Of a stretch of 38,665 nucleotides of DNA, positions 1 through 11,259 are shown piece after piece. A program made the translations under genes and the position numbers. Below the pieces are notes generated by a model. It did not search any database. It was given only the letters and a program-made list of their open reading frames with translations, and had not been told where the DNA came from. The stretch is from JBBRLA01 sp038231615 (lineage in GTDB: Bacteria; Myxococcota_A; Polyangia; Palsa-1104; JAEUJZ01): NCBI GenBank assembly GCA_038231615.1, contig JBBRLA010000002.1, forward strand, positions 1 to 38,665, in the 5' to 3' direction. Each line of letters begins with the position of its first letter. Positions within the stretch are counted from its first letter, which is position 1.

Positions 1-624
1 GAGGTCGTAGGTTTCCAGCTCCCCCGGTCCGATTGGAATCTGGATGCCGGTGGCGTCCAGGCCCTCCACGGCAATGGGAACGTGGACGCCGTACTTGTTG
101 GCGTGGGCGGCAAGGCAAGCCGAGATGACCTGCTGCTCGACCAGGGTCGCCGGGGCCCCCCCAGACCATCCAGGAGCGAGGCCGAGGTCTCCAGGCCAGC
201 TGTGGCTCGCACCGGTGGATGGATTCTGCCACGAGAGCTGGCCGCCCGAAGGCAGCGCGCACTTCACTAGGTAACGCATCACCATCGGGGAATGGGCCAG
301 GTTTTGGTTGAACCAGGTGGAGAAGCTGGTCGTGCTCAGGCCGTTGATCGACAGGCCGTTGATCGACAGGCCGTTAATCGACAGCCCGTTGATCGACAGC
401 CCGTTGATCGACAAGCCATTCTGCGAGTTCAGGGCCTCCTGTTGCTGCGCGATGGATGCCGGCTCTGCCTCAGCGCAGCCACCAAGCACCGCGGCGAGCG
501 CAACGGCTATCGCGGAGGAGCCGCAGAACCATGTAAGCGCCGTCTGGCGATCCGGATCGGCAGCGTCAAGATCGGAGGAAGGGCGGGGCGAAGTCGCGGA
601 CGTGGGATGGGGGTACATGTACAT
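1..624 (-). CDS. Lipoprotein with Leu-Ser-Ile-Asn-Gly repeats, 3' end outside the window
   Basis: The frame is open from 624 to the left edge, giving 208 codons without a stop. The N-terminus has a ~30-residue polar leader, a hydrophobic stretch and an LGGC lipobox, so the product is probably exported and lipidated. About 20 residues later come five copies of the pentapeptide LSING, then a Trp-, Gly- and Ser-rich region of unknown fold. Two near-adjacent ATGs (first bases 624 and 618) are possible starts. The second has GGGAG about six bases upstream and may be the better one. Proteins with this pentapeptide array are, from memory, frequent in myxobacterial genomes and lack a known function. 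It is divergent from the PilT-like gene at 903. Function unknown; likely an outer-membrane-anchored or secreted protein. Confidence 0.7.
   Translation of the reverse strand, partial: MYMYPHPTSATSPRPSSDLDAADPDRQTALTWFCGSSAIAVALAAVLGGCAEAEPASIAQQQEALNSQNGLSINGLSINGLSINGLSINGLSINGLSTTSFSTWFNQNLAHSPMVMRYLVKCALPSGGQLSWQNPSTGASHSWPGDLGLAPGWSGGAPATLVEQQVISACLAAHANKYGVHVPIAVEGLDATGIQIPIGPGELETYDL
340..414 (-). repeat. Five tandem 15-bp units encoding LSING
   Basis: Five in-frame 15-bp units lie end to end at 340, 355, 370, 385 and 400. They differ only at the wobble base of the Gly or Leu codons and at one Ile codon (ATT instead of ATC). The low divergence suggests recent expansion by slippage inside the lipoprotein gene. 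Confidence 0.9.
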
Positions 625-902
625 CTCCCAGGTTTCAGGTTGGTGGGCAACTGCCTTGAGCATGGGGCGTGCCATCTTCGCGTGCCTTGCTCTCTGCGGA
701 CTTCGGGGTTCATCCAGTCGCTGACCGGAGCGCAAGGCGCCAGGAGGAAGAAGCGATTCCGACCCGGAGGGCACCAAAGTTTGCGCAAATCAGGGGGATC
801 GGGCCCTTCTCGGAAGATGGCGGCTAGACGTCGGGGGCTGGCTGGCTACGCGTTGCCGTGGATCGGAGGAACCAGCCGGGCGATAAAATGATATGATGGG
901 GG

Positions 903-3218
903 GTGGCTGATAATGTGCCTCTGATTGGCCGGATACTCCAGAAGTACAATCTCGTCACTCGCCAGCAGTTCAATGCAGTCGTGCATGCCCACGACGAGCT
1001 GGCGGGGCGTATCTCCCTGAGTGAACTCCTTCAGGATCGAGGCCACCTGACGCCGGAGCAGGTGGCCTGGCTGGCCCAGGCGGTCAGCCACTACGAGCAG
1101 CGAAGTCAGCGCGCCAAGATGCACAAGGTGCCGCGGGTCGAACCGGAGCACGTCGCGGCACCTGCCGAGGTCACGGCACCCGCCGAGGTCACGGAGCTGA
1201 TCGTCGAACCGATCGTAGGATTGGGGTCGATGACAGAGGCGGGAGCCCCGAGCCAGGAGGCCCACTCGGTGGATCTGGCCGGTCCGACCCGGCCGGAGAT
1301 CCCACAGGTCGATGAGCAGCGCTCCGCTTCCCTGCGCGAGGCGGCAATCGATGCAGACGAAGGCGGCAAGGGGCCTGGCGAGGCGACGACTTCTGCCGTG
1401 GGCGCGAAAGGCGCCGGAGGCACCGAGAGCGCCGGGGGCGGCGAGAGCGCCGGGGGCGGCGAGAGCGCCGGAGGCACCGAGAGCGCCGGGGGCGGCGAGG
1501 AGCCATTGTCCCTTGGCCTTGAGGTGCTGACCCTCGGCCCCTCTATCACGGATGGCTCCCAGGGCTGCCCCAGCATCGAAGGTCCAGAGGCTCCCCACGG
1601 CTTGCAGCCGGAGTTCATCATCGGGGACGAAGAAGTGGGGCCCATTTGGATCGAGCCGGCCGCCGAATTCGAGGGCGTGCCCACGCACACCGCCACCCTC
1701 ACGCCGCTGCAGCCGGTCCTCCCAGCCTCAGAGGACCTCCCGGGTCTTCGCAGCGCGCCTCTCGACGTGCCTCTGGACGTGCCCCTGGACGCAATCGATC
1801 CCGCCGAGTTCGCCCACGATCCCCCAGGGTTCCTCGATCGCTCGCCCGTAAGCGCCGCGCCCCCCGCGGCCGAGGCCAACCCGGAGTTGCCCGACCTCGA
1901 CTTCCCGGCCCCTTTGCCCGATGCCCGACCCCGGCCAGGCGCGGCGCCCAGGGACGAGCCCCCTCCTGCGCGCCCCGCCCCCGTCCGCGCGGCCCTTGGG
2001 GCAAGCCTTGGCGGCGGGCGCGTCGCCATCGGGGCGCTGCGCCCCCTGGACAACGGGCGCGACGGGCGCCGCAGGGAAGCGACGCGCCGGGCCCGCGAAC
2101 CAGCCCTCGCCGAGCCGCCGCGGCACAAGCCCGAGCAGGAACCGCGTCCGAAGAACGTCCCTTGCGATCTCCCGGGTCTCCTGCGCGAGGCGCTGCGCCT
2201 TGAAGCCAGCGACGCCCGCCTGCATGTCGGCCTGCCGCCCCACGTGCGGGTCTTTGGGGAACTTCACCCGCTGCTTGAATTCGGCCTCGGCACGGCACAG
2301 GGCCACGAGGAAATCCTGGTGCAGGCGCTGACGCTGGATGAACGGCGCCTCCTGCGCGATCAGCGCGATCTCACCTTCATTTACACCAGCCCCATCGGCC
2401 GGTTTCGCGCCACCGTCATCCGTCACGATCGAGGCTGCGACCTGATCTTCCGGGCGATCCCGCCCCGCGTCCCCCGGCTGGAGGAACTCGGCCTTTCATC
2501 GCTGGCCGGCGCACTTTCCGGCGTGCACAGCGGCCTCATCGTATGCACCGGCCCCTCGGGGTGCGGCAAGACCACCACCCAGGCGGCGCTGGTCGATCAT
2601 TTCCACCGCCACCTGCACCGCTGCCATCGGGTGCTCCTCATCGAGGACCCCATCGAGTTCGTGCACCCCGCCAAGCCCGGGGTGATCCACCAGCGGCAGG
2701 TGGGCACGCACACCCAGAGCGTCGAACGGGCGCTGGAGGCGGCGCTCCCGGGGAACTACGACCTCATCGGGGTCGGTGAACTTCGGACCTCCGCCACGGC
2801 GGCCCTGGCCCTTCACCTGGCCGGCGCCGGCAGCCTGGTCATCGTCACCGCCCCGGCGGGCAACGCCGCCCACGCCATCGAGTGGTGGCTCGATCTGTTC
2901 CCCAGGGAACACCACACCGCCGCGCGCATCGCCTTGTCCCAGGGCCTCGCCGCCGTCGTAGCCCAGCGCCTGGTGCCCCGGGCGGACGGGGCCGGTCGCG
3001 TCGCGCTTACCGAGACCCTCCTTAACACCCCGGGGATCGCCTCCCTGATCCAGGAAGGCCGCCTGTCCGAACTGCGCGCCCGCATGCGGGAAGAACGCGG
3101 TCTGGGCATGACCCTTTTTGACGAGTCGCTCATCGGATGCGTCCGCAACGGCATCGTCAGCGCCGAGGAAGCCCGCACCCAGTGGCAGATCCCCGGCATC
3201 TTCCCAGGACCTGGTTGA
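903..3218 (+). CDS. PilT-like ATPase with long low-complexity linker
   Basis: The 771-residue product has three parts. Residues ~5-75 form a helical module resembling the MshEN-type N-terminal domains of secretion and pilus ATPases. Residues ~85-420 are a Pro/Ala/Glu/Gly-rich disordered linker. Residues ~425-765 are a PilT/GspE-type ATPase. Visible motifs are the Walker A GPSGCGKTT (about residue 550), an Asp box reading LLIEDPIEFV, and a Walker-B-like LIGVGELRT. The canonical PilT His box is not recognisable; the equivalent position reads VTAPAGNA. Retraction ATPases of this family power type IV pili at the inner membrane, but no other pilus genes are in the window. The start is a GTG; an in-frame stop at 894 excludes anything further upstream, and GTG at 915 is an alternative. 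The gene is followed after 10 bp by a second PilT-like gene. Confidence 0.8.
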   Translation: MADNVPLIGRILQKYNLVTRQQFNAVVHAHDELAGRISLSELLQDRGHLTPEQVAWLAQAVSHYEQRSQRAKMHKVPRVEPEHVAAPAEVTAPAEVTELIVEPIVGLGSMTEAGAPSQEAHSVDLAGPTRPEIPQVDEQRSASLREAAIDADEGGKGPGEATTSAVGAKGAGGTESAGGGESAGGGESAGGTESAGGGEEPLSLGLEVLTLGPSITDGSQGCPSIEGPEAPHGLQPEFIIGDEEVGPIWIEPAAEFEGVPTHTATLTPLQPVLPASEDLPGLRSAPLDVPLDVPLDAIDPAEFAHDPPGFLDRSPVSAAPPAAEANPELPDLDFPAPLPDARPRPGAAPRDEPPPARPAPVRAALGASLGGGRVAIGALRPLDNGRDGRRREATRRAREPALAEPPRHKPEQEPRPKNVPCDLPGLLREALRLEASDARLHVGLPPHVRVFGELHPLLEFGLGTAQGHEEILVQALTLDERRLLRDQRDLTFIYTSPIGRFRATVIRHDRGCDLIFRAIPPRVPRLEELGLSSLAGALSGVHSGLIVCTGPSGCGKTTTQAALVDHFHRHLHRCHRVLLIEDPIEFVHPAKPGVIHQRQVGTHTQSVERALEAALPGNYDLIGVGELRTSATAALALHLAGAGSLVIVTAPAGNAAHAIEWWLDLFPREHHTAARIALSQGLAAVVAQRLVPRADGAGRVALTETLLNTPGIASLIQEGRLSELRARMREERGLGMTLFDESLIGCVRNGIVSAEEARTQWQIPGIFPGPG
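1416..1502 (+). repeat. 18-bp tandem repeat encoding GG(T/G)ESA
   Basis: Four full 18-bp units and a partial fifth encode Gly-Gly-Thr/Gly-Glu-Ser-Ala in the linker of the first PilT-like protein. The unit length keeps the frame, so copy number can vary without breaking the gene. Confidence 0.8.
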
Positions 3219-3228
3219 GGAGAAGCCC

Positions 3229-4359
3229 GTGCCCCGCATCGAACAGTGGCTCCGCCTGATGAAAGAGCTTTCGGCCAGCGTGCTGCACCTCTCGGCGGGC
3301 GCCGTGCCCGCCGTCGAGGTTTTCGGGGCCCTTGTGCCCCTTCCGGATTGCGAGGCCCACGCCGACGACGATCTGCGCCGCCTGCTCAAGGAGATCGTCC
3401 CCGATGGCGAGTGGGGCGATTTCGAGCGCGGCCACGATGCGACCTTTACCTACCAACCTGGCGGGACCCCCCGCATCCACGGCTCGCTTTACGAGCACCA
3501 CCGGGGCATCGGCGCGGTCCTCCGCCTGCTCCCCGACAGAGCGCCCACGCTGCTGGAACTGAAGGTCCCGCCGGCCATCCTGGGCCTGTGCCACGCGCGT
3601 GGGGGAATTGTCCTTGTGACCGGCCCGGCAGGCGCCGGAAAGTCCACCTTGCTGGCCGCCCTGCTCGACGGCATCAACCAGGCCCACTGCCGTTCCATCC
3701 TGACCCTGGAGGAGCGCCTGACCCTGCCCCAGAAGAGCAAGAAGTCGATCCTGGTCCAGCGGCAGGTGGGCACCAGCGCCTGGGCCATCGAGGAGGCCCT
3801 GCGTGCCGCCCCCCGAAGGGACGTGGACGTGGTCCTGGTCGATCCCCTGCCGGCCCCGGCGCACCGGGACGATGCCGCCGCCCGGGTGGTCTCGGCCCTG
3901 CTCATGGCCGCCGAGGCGGGCGTCCTGTGCCTGGTGGCCCTCCGGGCCCGCGACAGCCTTCATGGAATCGAATCCATCATCGCTCAATGTTTTGCGGATC
4001 AGCAGGGCCAGGTCCGGCGCCAGCTCGGGCGGTCCCTGCGGGCGGTGATCTCCCAGCGGCTGTGCCAGGCCGCGGACGGCAAGGGAGTGATCGCCGCCCA
4101 CGAGATTCTGCTGGGAGGGCCCGGCCTGGCCGCCGCGGTAGACGCCGGCAGCACCGCGGCGCTCCTGTCCCTGGTCTTCACCGGCCGCGCCCTGGGGATG
4201 CAGTCTCTGGACCGGGAACTCGCGCTGCTGCGCGACGGCGGCGCGATCACGCAGCGGGAAGCCGACCGGCACCTGAGCCAGCGCCCCTGCCCCCTGGGAT
4301 TTCCCGACGCCCTGGCCGATGCATCTGCCGATTCGTCTACCCGTGTCAGCGTCCGCTGA
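3229..4359 (+). CDS. Second PilT/PilU-like ATPase, degenerate catalytic motifs
   Basis: The 376-residue product is related in layout to the C-terminal half of its neighbour. It keeps a Walker A GPAGAGKST at about residues 132-140 and the family's QRQVGT segment. The Asp box has become LTLEERL, and the Walker B region reads VVLVDPL without the Gly-Glu seen in PilT. It therefore probably binds nucleotide but hydrolyses it weakly, or acts as a partner subunit, as PilU does with PilT. This last point is inference. GTG at 3229 is chosen because GAGGAG lies 6-8 bases upstream, overlapping the stop of the previous gene. An in-frame upstream GTG at 3118 would overlap the neighbour by 100 bp. The 3' end overlaps the convergent anti-sigma gene by 14 bp. 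Confidence 0.75.
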   Translation: MPRIEQWLRLMKELSASVLHLSAGAVPAVEVFGALVPLPDCEAHADDDLRRLLKEIVPDGEWGDFERGHDATFTYQPGGTPRIHGSLYEHHRGIGAVLRLLPDRAPTLLELKVPPAILGLCHARGGIVLVTGPAGAGKSTLLAALLDGINQAHCRSILTLEERLTLPQKSKKSILVQRQVGTSAWAIEEALRAAPRRDVDVVLVDPLPAPAHRDDAAARVVSALLMAAEAGVLCLVALRARDSLHGIESIIAQCFADQQGQVRRQLGRSLRAVISQRLCQAADGKGVIAAHEILLGGPGLAAAVDAGSTAALLSLVFTGRALGMQSLDRELALLRDGGAITQREADRHLSQRPCPLGFPDALADASADSSTRVSVR

Positions 4360-5146
4360 CCGCCGAGGCAATCAGCCGGATCAGGTCCGGCTCATCCAGG
4401 TCCCCGGCGATGGCGTAGCCCAGCCCCTGATCCCGGAAGAGCGCCACGTGATACCCCTTCTCTCCCTGAAGATAGACCTCGTGGCTGTGGATCATTTGCC
4501 GCCGCCCGGTCACCATGGCCACCTCGTCCGGGTCGAAGATGAACACCGAGATCTTGCCGCTCTGCCCGTCCCCATGGCTGTCCCCATGGCTGTCATAGAT
4601 CAGGTACGCCGCCTCCCGGTTCCCGATGCTGGAGATGCGCCCCCCGCGCAACGACGCCATCGGTTCCAGCCGCAGGGCCCGCACCGCAAAGGGGACCTTG
4701 CCATCGAACCAGCGCAGCACCACCCGGGGATCGCCGCTGACCTCCGCCGGCAGGTTGCGCTGGTGCCGGACGATCGAGTCGGCGATCGCCGGCGGCGACA
4801 GCGGCCGATGCGACAGAAACAGGTACAGCGGCAACGCCAGGAAAAGGACCGGCAACGCCCACCGGGAGGGAAACCGCTTCGGCAGCACCGGCACCGACAC
4901 CGGCTTGTGCGCCGCCCCCTGGTCCTCCTCTTCCAATACCCGCTCGATGCGCTGCCGCAGCGCCATCGAGGCCGACGGGCGCGGCGCGGCCACCCGCAGG
5001 CTGGTCTTTTCCGCCGACCGTTCCTGCACCAGGCGACGGCAGGGGGGGCACGACAGAAGATGCGCCTCCACCTCCAGCCGCTCGGGTTCCGCGAACTCGA
5101 AGTCGATGAAGGTGTCGACGTAGCGCTCGACCTCCCGGCACTCCAT
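4346..5146 (-). CDS. Membrane anti-sigma factor with zf-HC2 zinc finger
   Basis: The 266-residue product opens with an anti-sigma zinc-binding domain: an early Cys, then HLLSCPPC, which matches the H-x3-C-x2-C signature. A charged linker, one transmembrane helix around residues 90-112 and a C-terminal extracytoplasmic domain of ~150 residues follow. Such proteins hold an ECF sigma factor at the inner membrane until a signal releases it. The ATG lies 2 bp after the stop of the ECF sigma gene, so the two are almost certainly co-transcribed and translationally coupled. The periplasmic domain matches no sensor I can name. Confidence 0.85.
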   Translation of the reverse strand: MECREVERYVDTFIDFEFAEPERLEVEAHLLSCPPCRRLVQERSAEKTSLRVAAPRPSASMALRQRIERVLEEEDQGAAHKPVSVPVLPKRFPSRWALPVLFLALPLYLFLSHRPLSPPAIADSIVRHQRNLPAEVSGDPRVVLRWFDGKVPFAVRALRLEPMASLRGGRISSIGNREAAYLIYDSHGDSHGDGQSGKISVFIFDPDEVAMVTGRRQMIHSHEVYLQGEKGYHVALFRDQGLGYAIAGDLDEPDLIRLIASAVSGR

Positions 5147-5148
5147 CG

Positions 5149-5778
5149 TCACTCCGGGGCCCTTTTGCGCAGCGGGATCACATCCGCCATCGCCCTGACG
5201 ATCCCCTCCCGCTCCGCGTGTCCGCGCAGCGTCCCTTGCAGCAGCCGCCGGCCCCGGGACACCCGGCTCATCACCGTCCCCACCGGGCAATCCATGATGT
5301 CCGCTATCTCGCGATATGAGAACTCGTCGATGTCGCAGAGCATCACCGCCAGCCGGAATTCTTCCGGCAGCGCCTGGAGCGCCCGCTGCACGTCGTCGGA
5401 AAGCAGCGCCGCTTGCAGTGCCTGTTCCGGGTCCTTGGTGGTGCGCAAAAGGTCCGCCGAGAGCACGCCCTCCCCGCCCTCCTGCTCCAGCGTCTCGGCG
5501 ACCGACCGCTCCAGCACCCGGCGGCGGTATCGGCTGATGAAGGTGTTGGTGAGGATCTTGAAGAGCCAGGCCTTGCACCGCTGCTCCCCGGCGAACTGCT
5601 CGAAGGACTGATAGGCCCGCAGCACTGTGTCCTGCACCAGGTCCTCGGCGTCCCGCTCATTGCGGGTCAACCGCAGCGCGGCACCGTAAAGCGCGTCCAG
5701 ATGCACCAGGGCCGTCGCCTCGAAGCGAGCGCGGCTCTCATGGGTCTCGGGTCGCCTTTTCTCGGTGCTCTGCGCCAT
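5149..5778 (-). CDS. ECF (RpoE-like) RNA polymerase sigma factor
   Basis: The 209-residue product has the two-domain ECF structure. Region 2 is visible as DAEDLVQDTVLRAYQSFEQF. Region 4 begins near LPEEFRLAVMLCDIDEFSY and continues into the helix-turn-helix EIADIMDCPVGTVMSR. It would direct RNA polymerase to a small envelope- or stress-type regulon. The cognate anti-sigma gene follows at once. The ATG has AAGG three bases upstream. A promoter of ECF type lies directly before it (5786-5813), suggesting autoregulation. Confidence 0.92.
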   Translation of the reverse strand: MAQSTEKRRPETHESRARFEATALVHLDALYGAALRLTRNERDAEDLVQDTVLRAYQSFEQFAGEQRCKAWLFKILTNTFISRYRRRVLERSVAETLEQEGGEGVLSADLLRTTKDPEQALQAALLSDDVQRALQALPEEFRLAVMLCDIDEFSYREIADIMDCPVGTVMSRVSRGRRLLQGTLRGHAEREGIVRAMADVIPLRKRAPE

Positions 5779-5785
5779 TTACCTT

Positions 5786-5813
5786 AAAACGCACCAGAGG
5801 CGGGGTTTATTCC
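5786..5813 (-). promoter_or_regulatory. Candidate ECF-type promoter of the sigma gene
   Basis: Reading on the minus strand, GGAATAAA (5813-5806) is followed by CGTTTT (5791-5786). The spacing is 16 bp between the GGAATA hexamer and CGTTTT. GGAA-type -35 and CGTT-type -10 elements are usual for ECF sigma factors. Transcription would begin close to the ATG at 5778, giving a very short leader. GGGG and CCCC flanking the -35 also form a small inverted repeat. No experimental support. Confidence 0.35.
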
Positions 5814-5832
5814 CCGATTTCAGGGATGTCAG

Positions 5833-5858
5833 GCGATCTCAGGCGGTAACAAGCGATC

Positions 5859-5864
<6 letters not shown>
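5833..5864 (-). repeat. Two 12-bp direct repeats 20 bp apart, upstream of the sigma promoter
   Basis: GCGATCTCAGGC occurs at 5833-5844 and again at 5853-5864, a 20-bp period close to two helical turns. A weaker partial copy lies at about 5824-5834. The second copy overlaps the secA stop codon. The position, roughly -50 to -85 relative to the proposed sigma-factor start site, would suit an activator or repressor site. This role is inference. Confidence 0.4.
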
Positions 5865-8966
<3,102 letters not shown>

Positions 8967-8991
8967 ATTGATGTCTTGCTTTCGCCTGTGA

Positions 8992-9013
8992 GCCCGGGGA
9001 CGTCTCCCCGGGC
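8992..9013. promoter_or_regulatory. Perfect 9-bp GC hairpin in the secA leader
   Basis: GCCCGGGGA (8992-9000) and TCCCCGGGC (9005-9013) form a perfect 9-bp stem with a CGTC loop, 26 bp upstream of the secA ATG. It also lies downstream of the minus-strand gene ending at 9083. No U-tract follows the stem on the minus strand, so a classical intrinsic terminator is unlikely. A leader structure affecting secA translation, or a rho-assisted end for the upstream gene, are the alternatives. Confidence 0.5.
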
Positions 9014-9082
9014 CTGATTTTGATGGGCCTTTATTAGTAATCTAGGGTCTGGTCGGAGGCAAGCTTGTCGTCGCTGAGCCCA

Positions 9083-10057
9083 TCAGAAGGTAGTCCAACG
9101 CAGGCCCACGCCCGCGCGCAGGAAGCCCCACGGGACCTGCGGCAGGTGGGGCTCGGTCCCGGGCATCTCCATCGGGTCCGTCTTGCGATCCGGCAAGTAG
9201 AGGTTGACATCGCCGCTCCCCAGAAATACCCCTGAAAGCGAGAGCGACAGATCCAGGGCCAAACCCCGAAAAAGCGCCAGGCTGGCGACCCCATGCACAT
9301 CCAGCCGCAGCCCCCCATCGCCCACCGTGCCCGCATTCCCGTCGTCCGTCACCACCGCCGTCCGCAGCCAGCCGATGCCCGCACCGACCCCCGGCGAGAA
9401 GGTCACCCGACCCACGCCCAGGGGCACGTCCACCGTGGCCAGAAGGTCGGTGAAAAAGCGCAGCGCCGCCAGGTCGCCATTTTTCGCCGGGGTCACGTCT
9501 CCGCCGAGGCGCAGGCGCATCCCCAGGCAGGCCCGGCCCGCGCGGATGCAGGCGCCCAGGGAGGCCCCCAGCCACGCCACGCCGGTCGTGCCGATGGATA
9601 CCTCGGGCCGCGCGAAGACCTGAAAGTCCGGGAAGCGCGACACCGTCACGACCGGCGACGTCCCTTGGCCTCGGCCTTGGCCCTGCTCCACGCCGTGCCC
9701 GAAGAGCAGCGGCTGGCTGATGTCGCTGCGCGCCCAGGATTCGATGAGGGTCGCCGCCGTGCTCGGGTCTTCCACCAGCCGCTCGCAGCGACGGACCTCC
9801 TGCAAAAGGATGATCACGTCCAGCTTCGACCCCCGCCGCGTCACCTGCGCCCGCACCGCCGGACAGTCGCTCTCATCCGCGAAGGTGGCGATCCCCCGCT
9901 GCCGCAGCATGCGGGACACGTCGCTGACCACCGCCGCCTGGCCATCCAGCACGACCGTGGGTCGGCACTCCGCGGCCCAGGCAGGGGAAAAGACCAGGCA
10001 GGGGCAAAGGATGCACAACAAAATGCATCGCGTGGCGTCACCGGCGCCGCGGTTCAT
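9083..10057 (-). CDS. Exported protein with predicted outer-membrane barrel
   Basis: The 324-residue product has a signal peptide (hydrophobic ~10-24, cleavage near AWA-A). A small cysteine-containing periplasmic part follows to about residue 110. From ~140 the pattern alternates hydrophobic and polar residues with many glycines and ends in an aromatic residue (RWTTF), as in outer-membrane beta-barrels. No enzymatic motif is visible. It is the last gene of the minus-strand run starting at 12036 and may be the outer-membrane partner of that redox cluster; the 67-bp gap leaves room for a separate promoter. The ATG and the first ~10 codons lie inside a dispersed 33-bp repeat, so the true start could differ. 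Confidence 0.6.
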   Translation of the reverse strand: MNRGAGDATRCILLCILCPCLVFSPAWAAECRPTVVLDGQAAVVSDVSRMLRQRGIATFADESDCPAVRAQVTRRGSKLDVIILLQEVRRCERLVEDPSTAATLIESWARSDISQPLLFGHGVEQGQGRGQGTSPVVTVSRFPDFQVFARPEVSIGTTGVAWLGASLGACIRAGRACLGMRLRLGGDVTPAKNGDLAALRFFTDLLATVDVPLGVGRVTFSPGVGAGIGWLRTAVVTDDGNAGTVGDGGLRLDVHGVASLALFRGLALDLSLSLSGVFLGSGDVNLYLPDRKTDPMEMPGTEPHLPQVPWGFLRAGVGLRWTTF

Positions 10058-10076
10058 GGATCGCGTGGCGTCACCG
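10027..10076. repeat. Dispersed 33-bp-period repeat, copy 1
   Basis: ATCGCGTGGCGTCACCG occurs at 10027-10043 and again at 10060-10076, a 33-bp period. The core GGCGCCGCGGTTCAT (10043-10057) is identical to 23736-23750 in deoB, and its first 13 bases match 31047-31059. The copy covers the start codon of the barrel protein gene. Confidence 0.75.
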
Positions 10077-10124
10077 ACATGGCGTCACTTTAGCAGGGAC
10101 ACCGCGTGATGCACGCCGCCCGCG

Positions 10125-10649
10125 TCAATTCAGGTTGATTCTTCCGCCGGGCGCCGCCCCTCCGGGCTGGTGGCAGGTGGCGCAGGAGGTGATCGTCTGG
10201 AGCGCGGCCATCTCCCGGACGACGTTGCCTTGGGTAATCCGCGCCCGGATCGGCGTCGTCAGCGTCTCGGAAGTAAAGAAGTTGCCCGAGCGGTTGGTGA
10301 TCAGGGTGATGAGCGTGTGGCCCGCGGCGTCCAGGATCTCGACCTTGACCGCGTCGACCCCGCTGGTGTCACAGGTCGACTTCCCCGTGGGATAGACCGT
10401 GCCCGAGGCGGTCCAGATCAGTCTCCCGGCCTCCCCGTTCTGTGTGTGGCACGTCTGGCACACCCGCCCCGGGAGCATCCGCGCCTCGGGGATCAGGTTG
10501 GCCTCGGTGGGCGTCTCGCAGCCGGCCTTGTCTTCGGTGAAGTCTTGTACCGGCCGGACGCACCCCGGGGCAAAAAGGCCCGCCAGGCAGAGCAGCCAGA
10601 CGAAGAGGCCGCGATCCCCATGCGGCGCGTGAGGAAAAAAGCGTCTCAT
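10125..10649 (-). CDS. Lipoprotein with two c-type haem motifs
   Basis: The 174-residue product begins with a basic N-terminus, a hydrophobic segment and a lipobox ending at Cys30 (LFAPGC). It has two covalent haem motifs, CQTCH (Cys64, Cys67, His68) and CATCH (Cys156, Cys159, His160), near the two ends of the mature protein. In between is a region that looks like a beta-sandwich. A membrane-tethered di-haem electron carrier in the periplasm or on the cell surface is the simplest reading. No Met ligand is obvious and the protein does not look like classical cytochrome c. It starts 6 bp after the YceI stop, so the two are probably co-transcribed. Confidence 0.8.
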   Translation of the reverse strand: MRRFFPHAPHGDRGLFVWLLCLAGLFAPGCVRPVQDFTEDKAGCETPTEANLIPEARMLPGRVCQTCHTQNGEAGRLIWTASGTVYPTGKSTCDTSGVDAVKVEILDAAGHTLITLITNRSGNFFTSETLTTPIRARITQGNVVREMAALQTITSCATCHQPGGAAPGGRINLN

Positions 10650-10655
10650 CTCGGG

Positions 10656-11234
10656 TCACCCCTTGAACACCAGGCTGACGTCGATCACCAGCGTGTCGTC
10701 AACCTTGACGAACATCAGGCTCGGGCGCTCGATCTTGAACTCGTCCAGGCTGATGTTGAAGTGCGCGCTGGCCGACACCTTGCCCGGGGCCTCGAAGGTG
10801 ACCTTCACCGGCACCTGCAAGATTTTTTTTACCCCGTGGAAGCTCAGCTCGCCCTGGAACGTCTTGTCCACCGTCGTCGGGAATTGGGTCGGCGGGGTCA
10901 GCCCGGCCCCGGCCGCCTTTAGCTCGATGGTGGGGTACTTGGCGGCGTCGGTGACCTCTTTCATGTGGGCGTCCCGGTTCGCGTTCCCCGAGTCGAAGGA
11001 CTCGATTGGCGCGCGCACGCCGACCTGTGCCTGCCCGTCTGGCAGGATGCGGGCCTTGCCCTCGACCTTCTTCGAGACGCCGTCGAACTTGTGGAACTTG
11101 TGCACCAGATGATAGGTCAGCTTGCTCTGGCCAGCGTCCACCGAGAGGAGGGTGGCCGCAGGCGCCGGATCGGCAAATGCCGGGGTCGAGACCGAGGCCA
11201 AGAACAGGGCGAAAAGGAAAGCGGAACCTCGCAT
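10656..11234 (-). CDS. YceI family periplasmic protein
   Basis: The 192-residue product has a signal peptide (cleavage near AFA-D) and the YceI lipocalin-like beta-barrel pattern: a start like SKLTYHLVHKFHKFDG, a central NANRDAHMKEV helix, then HGVKK and the C-terminal VDVSLVF-type strand. YceI proteins bind polyisoprenoid-type lipids and in many bacteria are encoded beside cytochrome b561 genes. The upstream gene here encodes a four-His, four-helix membrane protein, which fits that association. It is the second gene of the run, 25 bp after the stop of the first. Confidence 0.92.
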   Translation of the reverse strand: MRGSAFLFALFLASVSTPAFADPAPAATLLSVDAGQSKLTYHLVHKFHKFDGVSKKVEGKARILPDGQAQVGVRAPIESFDSGNANRDAHMKEVTDAAKYPTIELKAAGAGLTPPTQFPTTVDKTFQGELSFHGVKKILQVPVKVTFEAPGKVSASAHFNISLDEFKIERPSLMFVKVDDTLVIDVSLVFKG

Positions 11235-11259
11235 GGTAACTCCAGTTGCAGGTTGTATG

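Noticed and set aside
292..891. Plus-strand ORFs with repeated Val-Asp-Arg-Gln or Leu-Ile-Asp-Arg-Pro
   Set aside because: They are the antisense reading of the minus-strand LSING repeat, which has a lipoprotein signal and continues to the window edge.
1106..2426. Long minus-strand ORFs opposite the PilT-like linker
   Set aside because: Low-complexity Pro/Ser/Arg products mirror the repeat-rich sense strand and have no recognisable domain.
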